Assembly: GCF_003726095.1 (NCBI RefSeq)
Contig: NZ_CP026031.1
Coordinates: 2,542,001-2,606,000 of the forward strand
Source: Niallia circulans
Lineage (GTDB): Bacteria > Bacillota > Bacilli > Bacillales > Cytobacillaceae
DNA: 64,000 nucleotides
Reading direction: 5' to 3'
Numbering within the stretch: the stretch's first letter is position 1; the number at the start of each line of letters is the position of its first letter. Below the pieces are notes generated by a model, which saw only the letters and a list, made by a program, of their open reading frames with translations, did no database searches and was not told the DNA's origin. Positions 8,692 to 17,216 of the stretch are shown here, in pieces. The position numbers were made by a program, and so were the translations under genes.

Positions 8692-9167
8692 AAAAAGAGA
8701 AAAAAATATCGAAAAAATAAATTAAACATTAGTTTAAATAAATAAACGAAAATGCTATTAAAAAATCTTTCTTACTAGTTCAACAAAATAGCCTAATTTA
8801 CATGGTTATTAGAAGATAAGAAGAAAGTTTTTACTATTATATATATTTAATTTAAACTTGTTAACTAAATTACTAGATTGGTTTATAAAAAATTAAATTG
8901 AAAGAAATTATAAGAAAAATTAAATTGAAAGAAATTATAAGAAAAATTAAAATAAGCAGAAGAGATATAACTTGCCTATGTTAATTGTCTTTAACGAATA
9001 ATACACTAACATATTTTTTTAAGTACTCAATTATAAAAGTTCTTCTAAGTAGATAAGTTTCTCTTTTTTGGTCGAAATTTCAAATTTATTCTTTCTATAA
9101 TGTGAGCGATCAAATACTTAACTAGCAAGTATAGACTTTCTCTATTAATTAATATGAAGGTGAAGAA
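8692..9167. other. AT-rich intergenic stretch
   Basis: No supported gene is seen in these 476 bases. They contain a short tandem repeat (8891-8951) and otherwise simple A/T-rich sequence. Confidence 0.4.
8891..8951. repeat. Tandem repeat, 27-bp unit
   Basis: Two identical 27-bp copies (8891-8917 and 8918-8944) are followed by the first 7 bases of a third. The unit begins AATTAAATTGAAAG. It is non-coding. Confidence 0.8.
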
Positions 9168-9758
9168 ATGAATAAAAGAATATACTTAAGTATCCCTTAT
9201 TCAGAAAAAGAAGAAGTTAAAAGCAATGGAGCAAAGTGGGATCCAAAATTGAAAAGTTGGTATATTCCAGAAGGGGTAAACCTAAATGACTTTCAAAAGT
9301 GGTATCTTACTATTAATGATATAAAAGCTAATGAATATTTTATAGCCGAAACTGTTATAGATTGTTGGAAATGCAAAAAGAGGATTCCGGTTTTTTCTAT
9401 TTTTCTAAATGAATACTATTCCTTAGATACTGAAGATTTAGAAAGAGATTGGGTATGGGATAAAATAGAGCAACCTTCATTTGTATCATATATTAGGTTT
9501 ATAGACAAACAGGCTGCCAAACACATGGAAAATATTTCTGAAGGTTATGTGAATATGGATTATACGAAGATGATGGGAAATGGGTATTTAATGAATCATT
9601 GTCCTTTTTGTGAAATGAAGCAAGGAGATTTTTCATTATTTGAGGATAATCCAGGGGTTGGATTCTGTGTTAGTACTCTAGAACAACTAAATAAAATGAA
9701 ATTTTATCAAATTAAAGAATCAATTACATTAAGCGGCCAAACATATATGAGTTTTTAA
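9168..9758 (+). CDS. DUF5710-domain protein with cysteine-pair zinc motifs
   Basis: A 196-residue protein. Residues 1-48 match the DUF5710 pattern: IYLSIPYSEKEEVKSNGAKW, then PKLKSWYIPEG. This small module is often fused to primase-like or nucleic-acid proteins of mobile elements. After it come CWKCKK (about residue 66) and CPFCEM (about residue 144), two CxxC pairs that could bind one zinc. GAAGGTG precedes the ATG. It is probably a cytoplasmic nucleic-acid-associated protein of unknown function. It stands alone on an AT-rich background, which suggests horizontal origin. Confidence 0.6.
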   Translation: MNKRIYLSIPYSEKEEVKSNGAKWDPKLKSWYIPEGVNLNDFQKWYLTINDIKANEYFIAETVIDCWKCKKRIPVFSIFLNEYYSLDTEDLERDWVWDKIEQPSFVSYIRFIDKQAAKHMENISEGYVNMDYTKMMGNGYLMNHCPFCEMKQGDFSLFEDNPGVGFCVSTLEQLNKMKFYQIKESITLSGQTYMSF

Positions 9759-10101
9759 GTAATAAAATAAAGATACGATGTTTTGAAGAAAGTTGCGAAG
9801 ATAAATAAGGAGTCAATAACATTTTTTAATCAAACTTTATTTCAAGGCTAAAATGGCATTTTAGAAAGAGATTGGACTCTCATTAAATGAGATAAAAAAC
9901 ACATTTCCATATTGAGGAAAGTGACTTTATCTTAAATAAATATATATATTTGAAAAAAATAACAATTTTGGTAGACGCATGACTATATTGGTATTAAAAT
10001 AGATTTATAGTATTTTCTCACCTCGAATCCCCATCCTTAAACAAGAATGAATATTTGAAACAGGTTCTCTTCTCCAAAAAACAAACTAGGGAGATGAGGA
10101 T
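9759..10101. other. Intergenic stretch upstream of the toxin-like gene
   Basis: No gene is seen in these 343 bases. The right end carries one arm of a 24-bp inverted repeat (10052-10075), whose partner lies beyond the next gene. Confidence 0.4.
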
Positions 10102-10923
10102 TTGAAAAAAATCGCACTAGCATTAGCATTAATGTTTGGTTTCTTGTTACTATCCACTCCAGCACTAGCCAATAATTCTAATGAAGTAAAAACTATCGAA
10201 GAATTGCATAATATGCTTTTGAATAAAGAATTAATAAGTCTAAATGATGATAAAAAACTGATTATCAGTCAAGATGCCAACAACTTAGAGATTGATTCAT
10301 CGCTATTTGATGATTATAAGAAGAGAATTGAATCAGCAAATTTCGCTGTTGGCGAAGGTATAGCTTGGTACGATGAGAATTTACAAATAACATTTTTACC
10401 CGATGAAGAAATTACCGAAAAGGTTTACCAGAATTATCAAATAGAGAAAAGCCTTGGTCTTTCTGGACCAATCTCTACTATGGCTACAGTTCTCGATGTA
10501 AAGACTATGATGGACAAAAATTACAGAGCTGTTAATAGTATCAATACTGTTGGTAGAGTAACCATAGCTAGAGCATATTGGGTTGGTAAGGTAAGAGAAG
10601 GTGGAGCATGGGATTACAAAGTTGTCAAGGGTTTTTCTCCTTGGTATAAAACTTTCTCAATGGTTTTACCGAACGGAAGTACTGAAACTCATAATAGTAA
10701 GTGGTTAGGTAATTACAACTACGGATATACAGGTAGGGTTGTTTTTAACAAAACAGTACTTTTGATTGGCGGAGATTTGGTTGGATTAGGAAAAAATCAG
10801 AAACCGGATGATGCTCAAGCGAAAGATGCAATTAGAAGGGGATATGATCACGCTAATTCATTTCAAAAAAAGTAAATTGTAATTTTTAAAATTTACTAAG
10901 GAGAAGAGAACCTGTTTGAAATG
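10052..10923. repeat. 24-bp inverted repeats bracketing the toxin-like gene
   Basis: The arm at 10052-10075 and the reverse complement of 10900-10923 agree at 22 of 24 positions. The 18-bp core AAACAGGTTCTCTTCTCC is exact. The arms bracket a single gene with only about 25 bp to spare on each side. They could be recombination sites, terminal repeats of a small mobile unit, or pairing elements in RNA. No recombinase gene lies between them. Confidence 0.8.
10102..10875 (+). CDS. Secreted protein with a toxin-44-like C-terminal domain
   Basis: A 257-residue protein. A clear signal peptide (residues 1-24, MKKIALALALMFGFLLLSTPALA then NN) predicts export. The first ~130 residues are acidic and of unknown fold. 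The C-terminal part has VREGGAWDYKVVKG followed by WLGNYNYGYTGRVVF. This resembles the bacterial toxin 44 (Ntox44) pattern of G-G-x-W-D-Y-K and G-N-x-x-Y-G-x-x-G, a predicted ribonuclease domain of polymorphic toxins. The resemblance is from memory and not aligned. The start is TTG, with GGGAGA 8 nt upstream. A membrane protein gene follows and might give immunity. Confidence 0.55.
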   Translation: MKKIALALALMFGFLLLSTPALANNSNEVKTIEELHNMLLNKELISLNDDKKLIISQDANNLEIDSSLFDDYKKRIESANFAVGEGIAWYDENLQITFLPDEEITEKVYQNYQIEKSLGLSGPISTMATVLDVKTMMDKNYRAVNSINTVGRVTIARAYWVGKVREGGAWDYKVVKGFSPWYKTFSMVLPNGSTETHNSKWLGNYNYGYTGRVVFNKTVLLIGGDLVGLGKNQKPDDAQAKDAIRRGYDHANSFQKK

Positions 10924-10986
10924 TTAATTAACATCGTTATTATAAAATCTTTAAGATTAAGATTGAGGAATTGGGAGTGAACTATA

Positions 10987-11493
10987 ATGAATGAAATATT
11001 ATATTTGGCCTTATTTCTATCATTTTTTATCATATCACTAGTATCTATAATTTTTCTTGTTGTCCTATTTGTAAAAATGGTTAAATGGAAAAAAGGGAAA
11101 TACCTATTCCCTCGAAAAACATTTTTCTTTACTCTTTCTTTTTTAGTAGTTACTGGCATTCTCTACTACAATCAATATTATAATTTGGATTATCTCCCGT
11201 CCGGAGAAATGAATACTAATATTGTATCGCCAAACGGTAAATACTCTATAAAAACTTATCATTTTACCGGTATTTATGGTGAGAATGCAAAAGCAGTCTT
11301 GGTTGATTTAAATAAGAATAAGGAAAAAACCATTTACTTTAATCGATTCGATTATGATCCATATGTGGAATGGGTAACGAACGACCAAGTAGTAATCGGT
11401 GAGGAGAAGTTAAATATCCATAAAGACACTTACGATTATAGACATGATCCAAACGCTCTTCGAGGGTTAACTCGGCAAAGATTAGAACATTAG
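10987..11493 (+). CDS. DUF5412-like membrane protein
   Basis: A 168-residue protein with two N-terminal membrane helices (about residues 5-30 and 45-62) separated by a basic KMVKWKKGK loop, then an extracytoplasmic domain. That domain has SPNGKYSIKTYHFTG, KAVLVDL and WVTNDQVVIGEEKLNIH, which fits the DUF5412 pattern known from Bacillus. GGGAG lies 9 nt before the ATG. Function is unknown. It directly follows the toxin-like gene on the same strand, so a role as its immunity protein is possible but not shown. Confidence 0.6.
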   Translation: MNEILYLALFLSFFIISLVSIIFLVVLFVKMVKWKKGKYLFPRKTFFFTLSFLVVTGILYYNQYYNLDYLPSGEMNTNIVSPNGKYSIKTYHFTGIYGENAKAVLVDLNKNKEKTIYFNRFDYDPYVEWVTNDQVVIGEEKLNIHKDTYDYRHDPNALRGLTRQRLEH

Positions 11494-11506
11494 AATTGTT
11501 ATTAAT

Positions 11507-11752
11507 TCATAAAAGAGAAGATGATATGTCTCTAGTTGGTGAAGTTCTAGGTTCCTCAATGATTACTGGAACCCAAGAATTATTTATTTTCTCCGTACTT
11601 TGATCTTTAATCTTTTTCTTCCAATATCCAAATTGCTGATAACTTATCCCATTGTCCTCACAACATTTAACTTGGGATTGACCACTAGATTTGTAGTCAG
11701 AAATTCTTTGTTCCCGTTTTTTTCGTAGTTCTAAATTATGGATTCTAGTCAT
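11507..11752 (-). pseudogene. Truncated IS66 accessory protein TnpA
   Basis: The 81-residue product has ELRKKREQRISDYKSSGQSQ, KCCEDNGISYQQFGYWKKKI, which is the helix-turn-helix pattern of the IS66 TnpA/InsA accessory protein (sequence pattern: SGLSQxxYCxxxxIxxxxFxYWxKK). Family members are usually around 110 or more residues; here the C-terminus is replaced by unrelated sequence ending SSSLL. TnpB and TnpC are absent, so the gene is non-functional in transposition. Confidence 0.65.
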
Positions 11753-11834
11753 GAAAAATCCTCCTCAAATATTTTTGAAGAGATTATTTCAAAATTTATG
11801 GTGTATGAACATGTGGGAAGAATATTACGCTTAC
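11507..11834 (-). mobile_element. IS66-family remnant (left end and truncated orfA)
   Basis: On the minus strand the segment begins at 11834 with GTAAGCG, the typical outer terminus of IS66 elements, followed about 80 bp later by a truncated accessory ORF. The transposase (tnpC) and tnpB are missing and no opposite terminus is seen, so this is a decayed fragment that cannot move by itself. Confidence 0.65.
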
Positions 11835-11838
11835 TATT

Positions 11839-11875
11839 AAACACACAATGCTAAACATTTTAGCATTGTGTGTTT
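11839..11875. terminator. Strong bidirectional hairpin terminator
   Basis: Perfect 17-bp arms (11839-11855 and 11859-11875) surround a 3-nt loop. T-rich sequence follows on the plus strand. It probably ends transcripts from the DUF5412 gene; the IS66 fragment lies between them. Confidence 0.75.
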
Positions 11876-11957
11876 TTAAATTTCTTAATACTCTTAAAAA
11901 AAATCGTAAAAAACCAAACTAACCCTACTAACGTTGCAATTAAAAAAATATATTCAT
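11860..11957 (-). pseudogene. Small membrane peptide gene with a one-base deficit
   Basis: A strong ribosome site (TAGGAGG, 7 nt spacing) precedes an ATG at 11957. The frame stops after MNIFF because a run of seven T is one base short. With one more base the product would be 32 residues, MNIFFLIATLVGLVWFFTIF followed by KSIKKFKNTQC: one hydrophobic helix and a basic tail, as in small type I toxins or regulatory peptides. The stop codon lies inside the hairpin terminator. It could be a decayed gene or an assembly error in the homopolymer. Confidence 0.35.
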
Positions 11958-12191
11958 TTGATTTCCTCCTATAATTTATATTCTTTCTTGCGACTATATA
12001 GCAGGGTCAATCTTATAATCTAATGTTATCCCCCAGAAATAAGCTTGACCTAATTTTATAAATAAATAAATGCTTTTTTGTTGATAAAAAAGGCAGGATA
12101 GGCATAGGTAATTCCATTAATTTATTCACGCTTAGGTCATTGCTTGTCTATACTATATGGAATAGATGTCGCAGGAGGAATGGTAAAGAAA

Positions 12192-12959
12192 ATGAATTCA
12201 CTTTTTGATTTCACGAATAAGACGGCAATTATCTCAGGGGGGAGTCGAGGGTTAGGAGAACAAATGGCTAAAACACTAGGTGAAGCTGGAGCTAATATTG
12301 TCATTTGTTCCAGAAACTTAGAACAGTGTACAAAAACTGCTGCTAAATTACAAGATAAAGGGATAAAGGTATTAGCCCTTCCATGCGATGTATCCAAAAA
12401 AGAGGATATAGACCATGTTATTAGTCAAACAATCGCCAAATTCCAAACAATAGATATCTTAATTAATAACAGCGGAACTTCCTGGATGGCACCTTTTCTT
12501 GATTATCCCGAAGAGAAATGGGATAAAGTACTGGATGTTAATCTCAAAGGCTCTTTTTTATTTTCACAGGCAGCTGCAAAAAAAATGGTAGAACAAAAAA
12601 AGGGAAAAATAATTAATATTTCTTCTGTTACTGCATTTAACGGAACTCCGCCACACTTATTAGATGCAATCGCGTATAACACTAGTAAAGGGGCACTCAT
12701 TACATTAACCAAAGAATTAGCTATTAAGTTAGCTCGATATAATATCCAAGTAAATGCGATTGCGCCAGGATTTTTCCCTACAAGTATTACGACTAGCTTA
12801 GAAGATTATAAAAAACAAATTACTGCTGGAATTCCAGCAAGGCGCTTAGGGGAATTAAGTGATTTAGATGGAATTATTCTGCTCTTGGCTGGAGAATCTT
12901 CCAATTATATCACTGGACAAACAATTGCCATTGATGGTGGACTTTCCTCCAGTTTATAA
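12192..12959 (+). CDS. Short-chain dehydrogenase/reductase next to PHA genes
   Basis: A 255-residue classical SDR. It has the nucleotide-binding motif SGGSRGLGEQ (about residues 15-24), NNSG, a catalytic Ser in INISSV, and the YNTSK catalytic Tyr/Lys pair. It ends with a typical TGQTIAIDGG motif. By position ahead of phaR-phaC it may act as an acetoacetyl-CoA reductase supplying (R)-3-hydroxybutyryl-CoA (PhaB role). However, the sequence is only generally FabG/gluconate-dehydrogenase-like, so no symbol is given. AGGAGG lies 13 nt before the chosen ATG; a closer ATG at 12180 would be only one base from it. Confidence 0.8.
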   Translation: MNSLFDFTNKTAIISGGSRGLGEQMAKTLGEAGANIVICSRNLEQCTKTAAKLQDKGIKVLALPCDVSKKEDIDHVISQTIAKFQTIDILINNSGTSWMAPFLDYPEEKWDKVLDVNLKGSFLFSQAAAKKMVEQKKGKIINISSVTAFNGTPPHLLDAIAYNTSKGALITLTKELAIKLARYNIQVNAIAPGFFPTSITTSLEDYKKQITAGIPARRLGELSDLDGIILLLAGESSNYITGQTIAIDGGLSSSL

Positions 12960-13024
12960 AAAAGTGAGTCTTTAAATAGACTTTAGGATGTTCACTAAAA
13001 AAGAAAAGAAAGAGGGATAGGAAA

Positions 13025-13522
13025 ATGGCACACGTTACAATCGATTTTTATGAGTTATTAAAGAAAGGTGGAACATTATTACAATATCAGTTAAATAACC
13101 GTATTAAAAAAAGCTTAAATCAAATGTCCATCATTGATTTCACGACTTCAAAAACAAATCCATTAACAAACAAAATAGATCGAATTCAAACCTATACAGA
13201 GCAATTAAGTAATTATATGAATCTACCTACTAAAACAGACCTTGCAAATGCAACCCAATTAATTCTTCAATCAGAAGAAAAAATCGATAATCTTGATGAT
13301 CAGTTATTTGAATTAACGACAATGATGAAAGAAGTCAAACAATTAATAGAACAACTAAACATGAATCCTTCTGATGATTACTCTAATCAATTGACAACTA
13401 TTATTACTGAACAAGAACAACGTATTTCCACACTTCAAAATGAATTGACACAAGCAAAACAACAATTGGATTCACAAAAAGACGAACTCAGCTTTTCTAC
13501 TTTTTCCAATCAGGCGATATAA
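13025..13522 (+). CDS. phaR: PHA synthase subunit PhaR (divergent)
   Basis: A 165-residue, mostly helical and Gln-rich protein. The stretch YMNLPTKTDLANATQLILQS with EEKIDNLDDQL (about residues 58-90) corresponds to the conserved segment of Bacillus PhaR, the partner that class IV PhaC needs for activity on the surface of polyhydroxyalkanoate granules. The C-terminal third is a coiled coil. It is shorter and more divergent than the usual ~200-residue PhaR at its N-terminus. The gene sits directly ahead of phaC with only 1 base between them, which strongly supports the call. Confidence 0.75.
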   Translation: MAHVTIDFYELLKKGGTLLQYQLNNRIKKSLNQMSIIDFTTSKTNPLTNKIDRIQTYTEQLSNYMNLPTKTDLANATQLILQSEEKIDNLDDQLFELTTMMKEVKQLIEQLNMNPSDDYSNQLTTIITEQEQRISTLQNELTQAKQQLDSQKDELSFSTFSNQAI

Positions 13523-13523
13523 T

Positions 13524-14537
13524 ATGGCAAAAAAAAGTATAGCTAAATTTATTCATACCTTATCGTACGATCCTGCCGTTGGACAGTCAGAAAAATATGC
13601 CATCTGGAAAAAAAACAAAGCAACTTTATGGTATTACCCTTCTAAAGAAAGAAAATATAAAGAGTCGATTTTCCTTATTTATTCGATCGTAAATAAACCA
13701 TATATTCTTGATTTAGGTCCCTCCATGAGTTTAATTGAGGCATTTAATAACGCAGGGTATGATACGTATTTAATTGATTTTGGAATCCCTGCATATGAAG
13801 ATCGTCATTTAACCATTGATGATTATATAACAAAGTATATTCAACCAGGTTTTAAACGAGCGATGCGACATGCTAATTCCGATTCCTTTACTGTCATTGG
13901 TTTTTGTTTAGGAGGAACACTTGCCAGCATATTTGCCGCATTAGATAATCGTTATATTAAAAACTTAATTCTTGCCGTGTCTCCAATTAATTTTTCCGAT
14001 TTTCCGGACTATGATAAGTGGCTGAATGCCCTTCGCGAAAATGAACTGCACCTTGAGGAATTAATCGATAAAATGGGAATTGTTCCTCCTGAATCGGTTA
14101 AATATGGTACTAGGTTACTTGTTGCTCCCCTGTCATTCAGTCATTATTTAGCACTTTTGAATCGTTCTGGCGAAGATAAATACTCGGAAAAATGGGCAAG
14201 AATGAACAAATGGACACTTGATCATATCCCTGTAGCTGGTGCAACATTTAAACAACTTATGAATGACTATGTCAGGGACAATAAGATGATTGAGGGTGGA
14301 TTAACAATCAACGGGGAAGAGGTTGATTTGGCGAACATTCACTCTAATTTACTCGTATTTTCCACCAAGAATGATCCACTTGTTCCAAGTTCTCTCTGCG
14401 AACCAATTATGGATCTTGTTTCAAGTCAAGATAAATCCTTTGTTTTATTTGAGGGCGGGCATGCTGGTCTCGTTGCGAGTTCCCATATGCCAGAACCAAT
14501 GGAAAAGTGGCTGCAAGCGCACAGCACCCCCTTATAA
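13524..14537 (+). CDS. phaC: Class IV polyhydroxyalkanoate synthase PhaC
   Basis: A 337-residue alpha/beta-hydrolase fold enzyme that polymerises (R)-3-hydroxyacyl-CoA into PHA. The nucleophile is cysteine in the lipase-like box GFCLGG (Cys128). The other triad residues are Asp284 (TKNDPLVP) and His313 (GGHAGLV). Bacillus class IV PhaC proteins are usually near 360 residues, so this one is slightly short at the N-terminus. The ribosome site is weak, which suggests translational coupling to phaR. A strong terminator follows. Confidence 0.88.
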   Translation: MAKKSIAKFIHTLSYDPAVGQSEKYAIWKKNKATLWYYPSKERKYKESIFLIYSIVNKPYILDLGPSMSLIEAFNNAGYDTYLIDFGIPAYEDRHLTIDDYITKYIQPGFKRAMRHANSDSFTVIGFCLGGTLASIFAALDNRYIKNLILAVSPINFSDFPDYDKWLNALRENELHLEELIDKMGIVPPESVKYGTRLLVAPLSFSHYLALLNRSGEDKYSEKWARMNKWTLDHIPVAGATFKQLMNDYVRDNKMIEGGLTINGEEVDLANIHSNLLVFSTKNDPLVPSSLCEPIMDLVSSQDKSFVLFEGGHAGLVASSHMPEPMEKWLQAHSTPL

Positions 14538-14584
14538 AAAATTACAGACCCCATCAAATTAATAAAATGGGGTCTGTAATTTTT
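14536..14584. terminator. Bidirectional terminator between phaC and pepA
   Basis: Perfect 18-bp arms (14536-14553 and 14567-14584) carry a GC-rich centre, an A run on one side and a T run on the other. It serves the convergent phaC and pepA genes. Confidence 0.9.
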
Positions 14585-14608
14585 TATATTATATTTTAAT
14601 AAAACTTT

Positions 14609-16111
14609 CTACTTTGTACTTTCAAATCTTTCCACAAACAATGCTAATGTTCTAGTCATAGCGCCTGTTCCGCCTGGATTTCCTAAATCAGTAGCTTTAC
14701 TTTGGGTAGACGTTCCAGCAATATCCAAATGCACCCATGGTGTTTCCTCTGCAAATTCGCCGATAAAGGCCCCACCCATAATTGCATGACCAGCGGCACC
14801 TGGTGAATTATTTAAATCTGCAATCGGACTATTGCGCACTAATTTCTTATGACTCTCGAAAATAGGCAGTCTCCACATTTGTTCCCCTGCTTCATAGGAA
14901 GCTTCTAACACTTGTTCAAATAAAGATTCATTATTTGTCATTGCACCTGTCGTTTCCATTCCTAAAGCAGTAATTACTCCACCTGTAAGGGTTGCAACAT
15001 CTACAAGGTAGTCAGCGCCATGATGTTTTGCGTAAGTTACTGCATCTGCTAAAACTAAGCGACCTTCTGCATCTGTATTTAATACCTCAATTGTTTTTCC
15101 ACTCATTGATGTGATAACATCATCTGGTTTAAACGCATTACCACTTATCATATTATCAGTAGATGGAATAACTGCAACGACATTTTGTTCTGGTCTCAAT
15201 TCTCCAATAATCTCCATTGCTCCAAGAACTGCTGCCGCACCGCCCATATCCGTTTTCATACCGACAATACCTGTTTTTGGCTTAATAGAATAGCCACCTG
15301 TATCAAACGTAATCCCTTTTCCGACTAAGCCGATGACATCTTCCCAGTTATCTTTTCCCTGGTATTTCAGCACAATCATTTTAGGAGGCTCTGTCGAACC
15401 TTGGTTCACAGCAAGCATTGCCCCCATACCAAGCTTTAACATATCTTCTCTCTCTAATATTTCTGCCTCAAAGCCATATTTTTCTGCTAATTCTAGTGCA
15501 TAATTAGCTAGATCTGCTGCTTTTAACATATTTCCTGGCAAGTTAACTAGCGTACGTGCAGAATTTGTCGCCTGTCCGTATACATACCCTACTGTTAGCG
15601 ATGACAAAACTTCCTCTTGCTCTGCATGGCTATAAACCGTAATTTCTGTAATCTTTTTTTCTGGTTCATTTGATTTTTGTTTATAACCTGAAAACTCATA
15701 GGTAGCAAGACCAAACGCTTCACTGCATGCATGAGCAACATCTTGTGCATCATTTTCCTCTGATATAAAGGAATCTAAGTATACAGCTGTTTCCACCCAC
15801 TTTTCACTAGTAATACGTTTGAAAGTTGCTCCAAAGATTGCTTTTAACTCATCAAAGGAAAGTTCTTTCTTTTTTCCTAATCCAACAAAAATAATTCTTT
15901 TTGCTCCAATTTTTCCAAAAGTATGTATCACCGTAACGGACTTTTTCTTTGCTGAAATATCTCCATCTTTTACTAAACTGTTTAATTCTCCTTCAAACTG
16001 TTCGTCTAGTAATTGCAGCTGACCTTCTAATTTAATAGACTTATCAAATAATCCAATAATAATACTTTCATGATTATTTTGAAAATCCCATTCTTTCTGA
16101 TATGAAAACAT
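14609..16111 (-). CDS. pepA: Leucyl aminopeptidase (M17 family)
   Basis: A 500-residue cytosolic metallo-aminopeptidase that removes N-terminal residues from peptides. The M17 signature [10 protein letters not shown] is present (about residues 344-353), with [16 protein letters not shown] and [10 protein letters not shown] metal and active-site segments upstream. The ATG at 16111 was chosen because GGAGG lies 8 nt before it; an ATG five codons upstream has no spacing for that site. The gene corresponds to yuiE in B. subtilis, also beside yuiD. Confidence 0.93.
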   Translation of the reverse strand: MFSYQKEWDFQNNHESIIIGLFDKSIKLEGQLQLLDEQFEGELNSLVKDGDISAKKKSVTVIHTFGKIGAKRIIFVGLGKKKELSFDELKAIFGATFKRITSEKWVETAVYLDSFISEENDAQDVAHACSEAFGLATYEFSGYKQKSNEPEKKITEITVYSHAEQEEVLSSLTVGYVYGQATNSARTLVNLPGNMLKAADLANYALELAEKYGFEAEILEREDMLKLGMGAMLAVNQGSTEPPKMIVLKYQGKDNWEDVIGLVGKGITFDTGGYSIKPKTGIVGMKTDMGGAAAVLGAMEIIGELRPEQNVVAVIPSTDNMISGNAFKPDDVITSMSGKTIEVLNTDAEGRLVLADAVTYAKHHGADYLVDVATLTGGVITALGMETTGAMTNNESLFEQVLEASYEAGEQMWRLPIFESHKKLVRNSPIADLNNSPGAAGHAIMGGAFIGEFAEETPWVHLDIAGTSTQSKATDLGNPGGTGAMTRTLALFVERFESTK

Positions 16112-16579
16112 AATCAATTCCTCCATTCTATTTCTTCTTCTATTATAACGAATTTATTTATCATTTCGTATATCTAATTAAATTTACATCATTCAATTCT
16201 AAATGATAAAGCTGCATTCCTAAAGATGAGCTATAATTTATTTTGAAAAACAACTTTCTTATAATAGATACCAAAATATAAAAAGTTTTTTCGAATTTAA
16301 GTAGAAAGCTCGATATTTGGTTATGTTATAATAAGATAAGTGGAAAAGCAAAGTGAGCATTGAAAATTGCTCTCACCCATTTAAAAATGAATCGCATTTT
16401 GTTTTTCCATGGCTTTGAAAGCAAATAACACAGAATAAAATTCATTTTTACCCTATATCTAACTCCACTGTCTACCTCCTTATTTCCATTAATTCTCCTT
16501 ATATGAAAGATTAATAATGCGTTAAATAAGGTATACATACTAAAAGTACATATTTTTCACAGAATGATGAGGTGTTTTT
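16112..16579. promoter_or_regulatory. Intergenic region with an extended -10 promoter and structured leader for yuiD
   Basis: TGTTATAAT at 16324-16332 is a good extended -10 element pointing right. The predicted transcript then contains a short hairpin (16353-16359 with 16368-16376) and a longer one with 11-bp exact arms (16382-16392 and 16440-16450), well ahead of the yuiD start at 16580. No known riboswitch class is recognised. The left part should also hold the pepA promoter, which I cannot pinpoint. Confidence 0.4.
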
Positions 16580-17056
16580 ATGGAACTACTAGCTAACTTT
16601 CCTTTACTTGCAAGTTTGGCTGCAATCTTTTTTGCGCAATTTGTCAAAGTGCCAATCACTTATTTTGTTACAAAAAAAATTGACTGGTCTTTGTTAACAA
16701 GTACAGGAGGAATGCCAAGTTCTCACTCAGCAGCTGTAACTGCTCTGTCTACTGGTGTGGCTCTGCAAACAGGCTTTGATTCACCGATCTTTGCGGTTGC
16801 TGCTATTTTTGCGATAATCACAATGTTTGATGCTACAGGTGTTAGAAGACAGGCAGGAGAACAAGCAATTGTTTTAAATCGCTTAGTAAACGATTTTAAT
16901 AAGTTTTTAAATGATGCAAAAGGGTGGCAAAACAAACCAGAACAGGAAAAAAGAAAAGAATTAAAGGAATTGTTAGGACATAAACCGATAGAAGTATTTT
17001 TTGGTGGACTAACCGGAATTGTATTGACGCTTGTTTTACATATGCTAATTTATTAA
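16580..17056 (+). CDS. yuiD: Divergent PAP2-family membrane protein (YuiD)
   Basis: A 158-residue membrane protein of the DUF212 / divergent PAP2 family. The motif GGMPSSHSAAVTAL (about residues 41-54) and MFDATGVRRQAGEQA (about residues 82-96) match the phosphatase-like core, with four hydrophobic segments. The substrate is unknown; a lipid or small phospho-compound phosphatase activity is inferred from family resemblance. GAGGTG precedes the ATG. Adjacency to pepA and yuiC matches B. subtilis. Confidence 0.9.
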   Translation: MELLANFPLLASLAAIFFAQFVKVPITYFVTKKIDWSLLTSTGGMPSSHSAAVTALSTGVALQTGFDSPIFAVAAIFAIITMFDATGVRRQAGEQAIVLNRLVNDFNKFLNDAKGWQNKPEQEKRKELKELLGHKPIEVFFGGLTGIVLTLVLHMLIY

Positions 17057-17131
17057 CCTTCCCTTTATGAATAAATCCAAATAAAAACTGTTTAAGCTAT
17101 TCAAAAGCAGTTATATTTATTCTAAAAAAAG

Positions 17132-17192
17132 AAGGATATCCTAAAAATCAACTAACAATTTTTTGTTAGGACTTTGATTTTAGGATATCCTT
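17132..17192. terminator. Bidirectional terminator between yuiD and yuiC
   Basis: Long arms around AAGGATATCCTAAAA (17132 on) and its complement (ending 17192), with an inner CTAACAA/TTGTTAG stem, are flanked by an A run and a T run. The genes are convergent. Confidence 0.85.
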
Positions 17193-17216
17193 TTTACTTG
17201 TTAATTAAGTATGTAA

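Noticed and set aside
8891..8951. CRISPR array
   Set aside because: The repeat copies are directly adjacent with no spacers; it is a short tandem repeat.
14323..14562. 79-codon frame inside the end of phaC
   Set aside because: It lies in another frame of phaC, whose catalytic residues confirm the correct frame.
16326..16538. 70-codon minus-strand frame between pepA and yuiD
   Set aside because: No ribosome site; it overlaps the hairpin leader and has no protein-like features.
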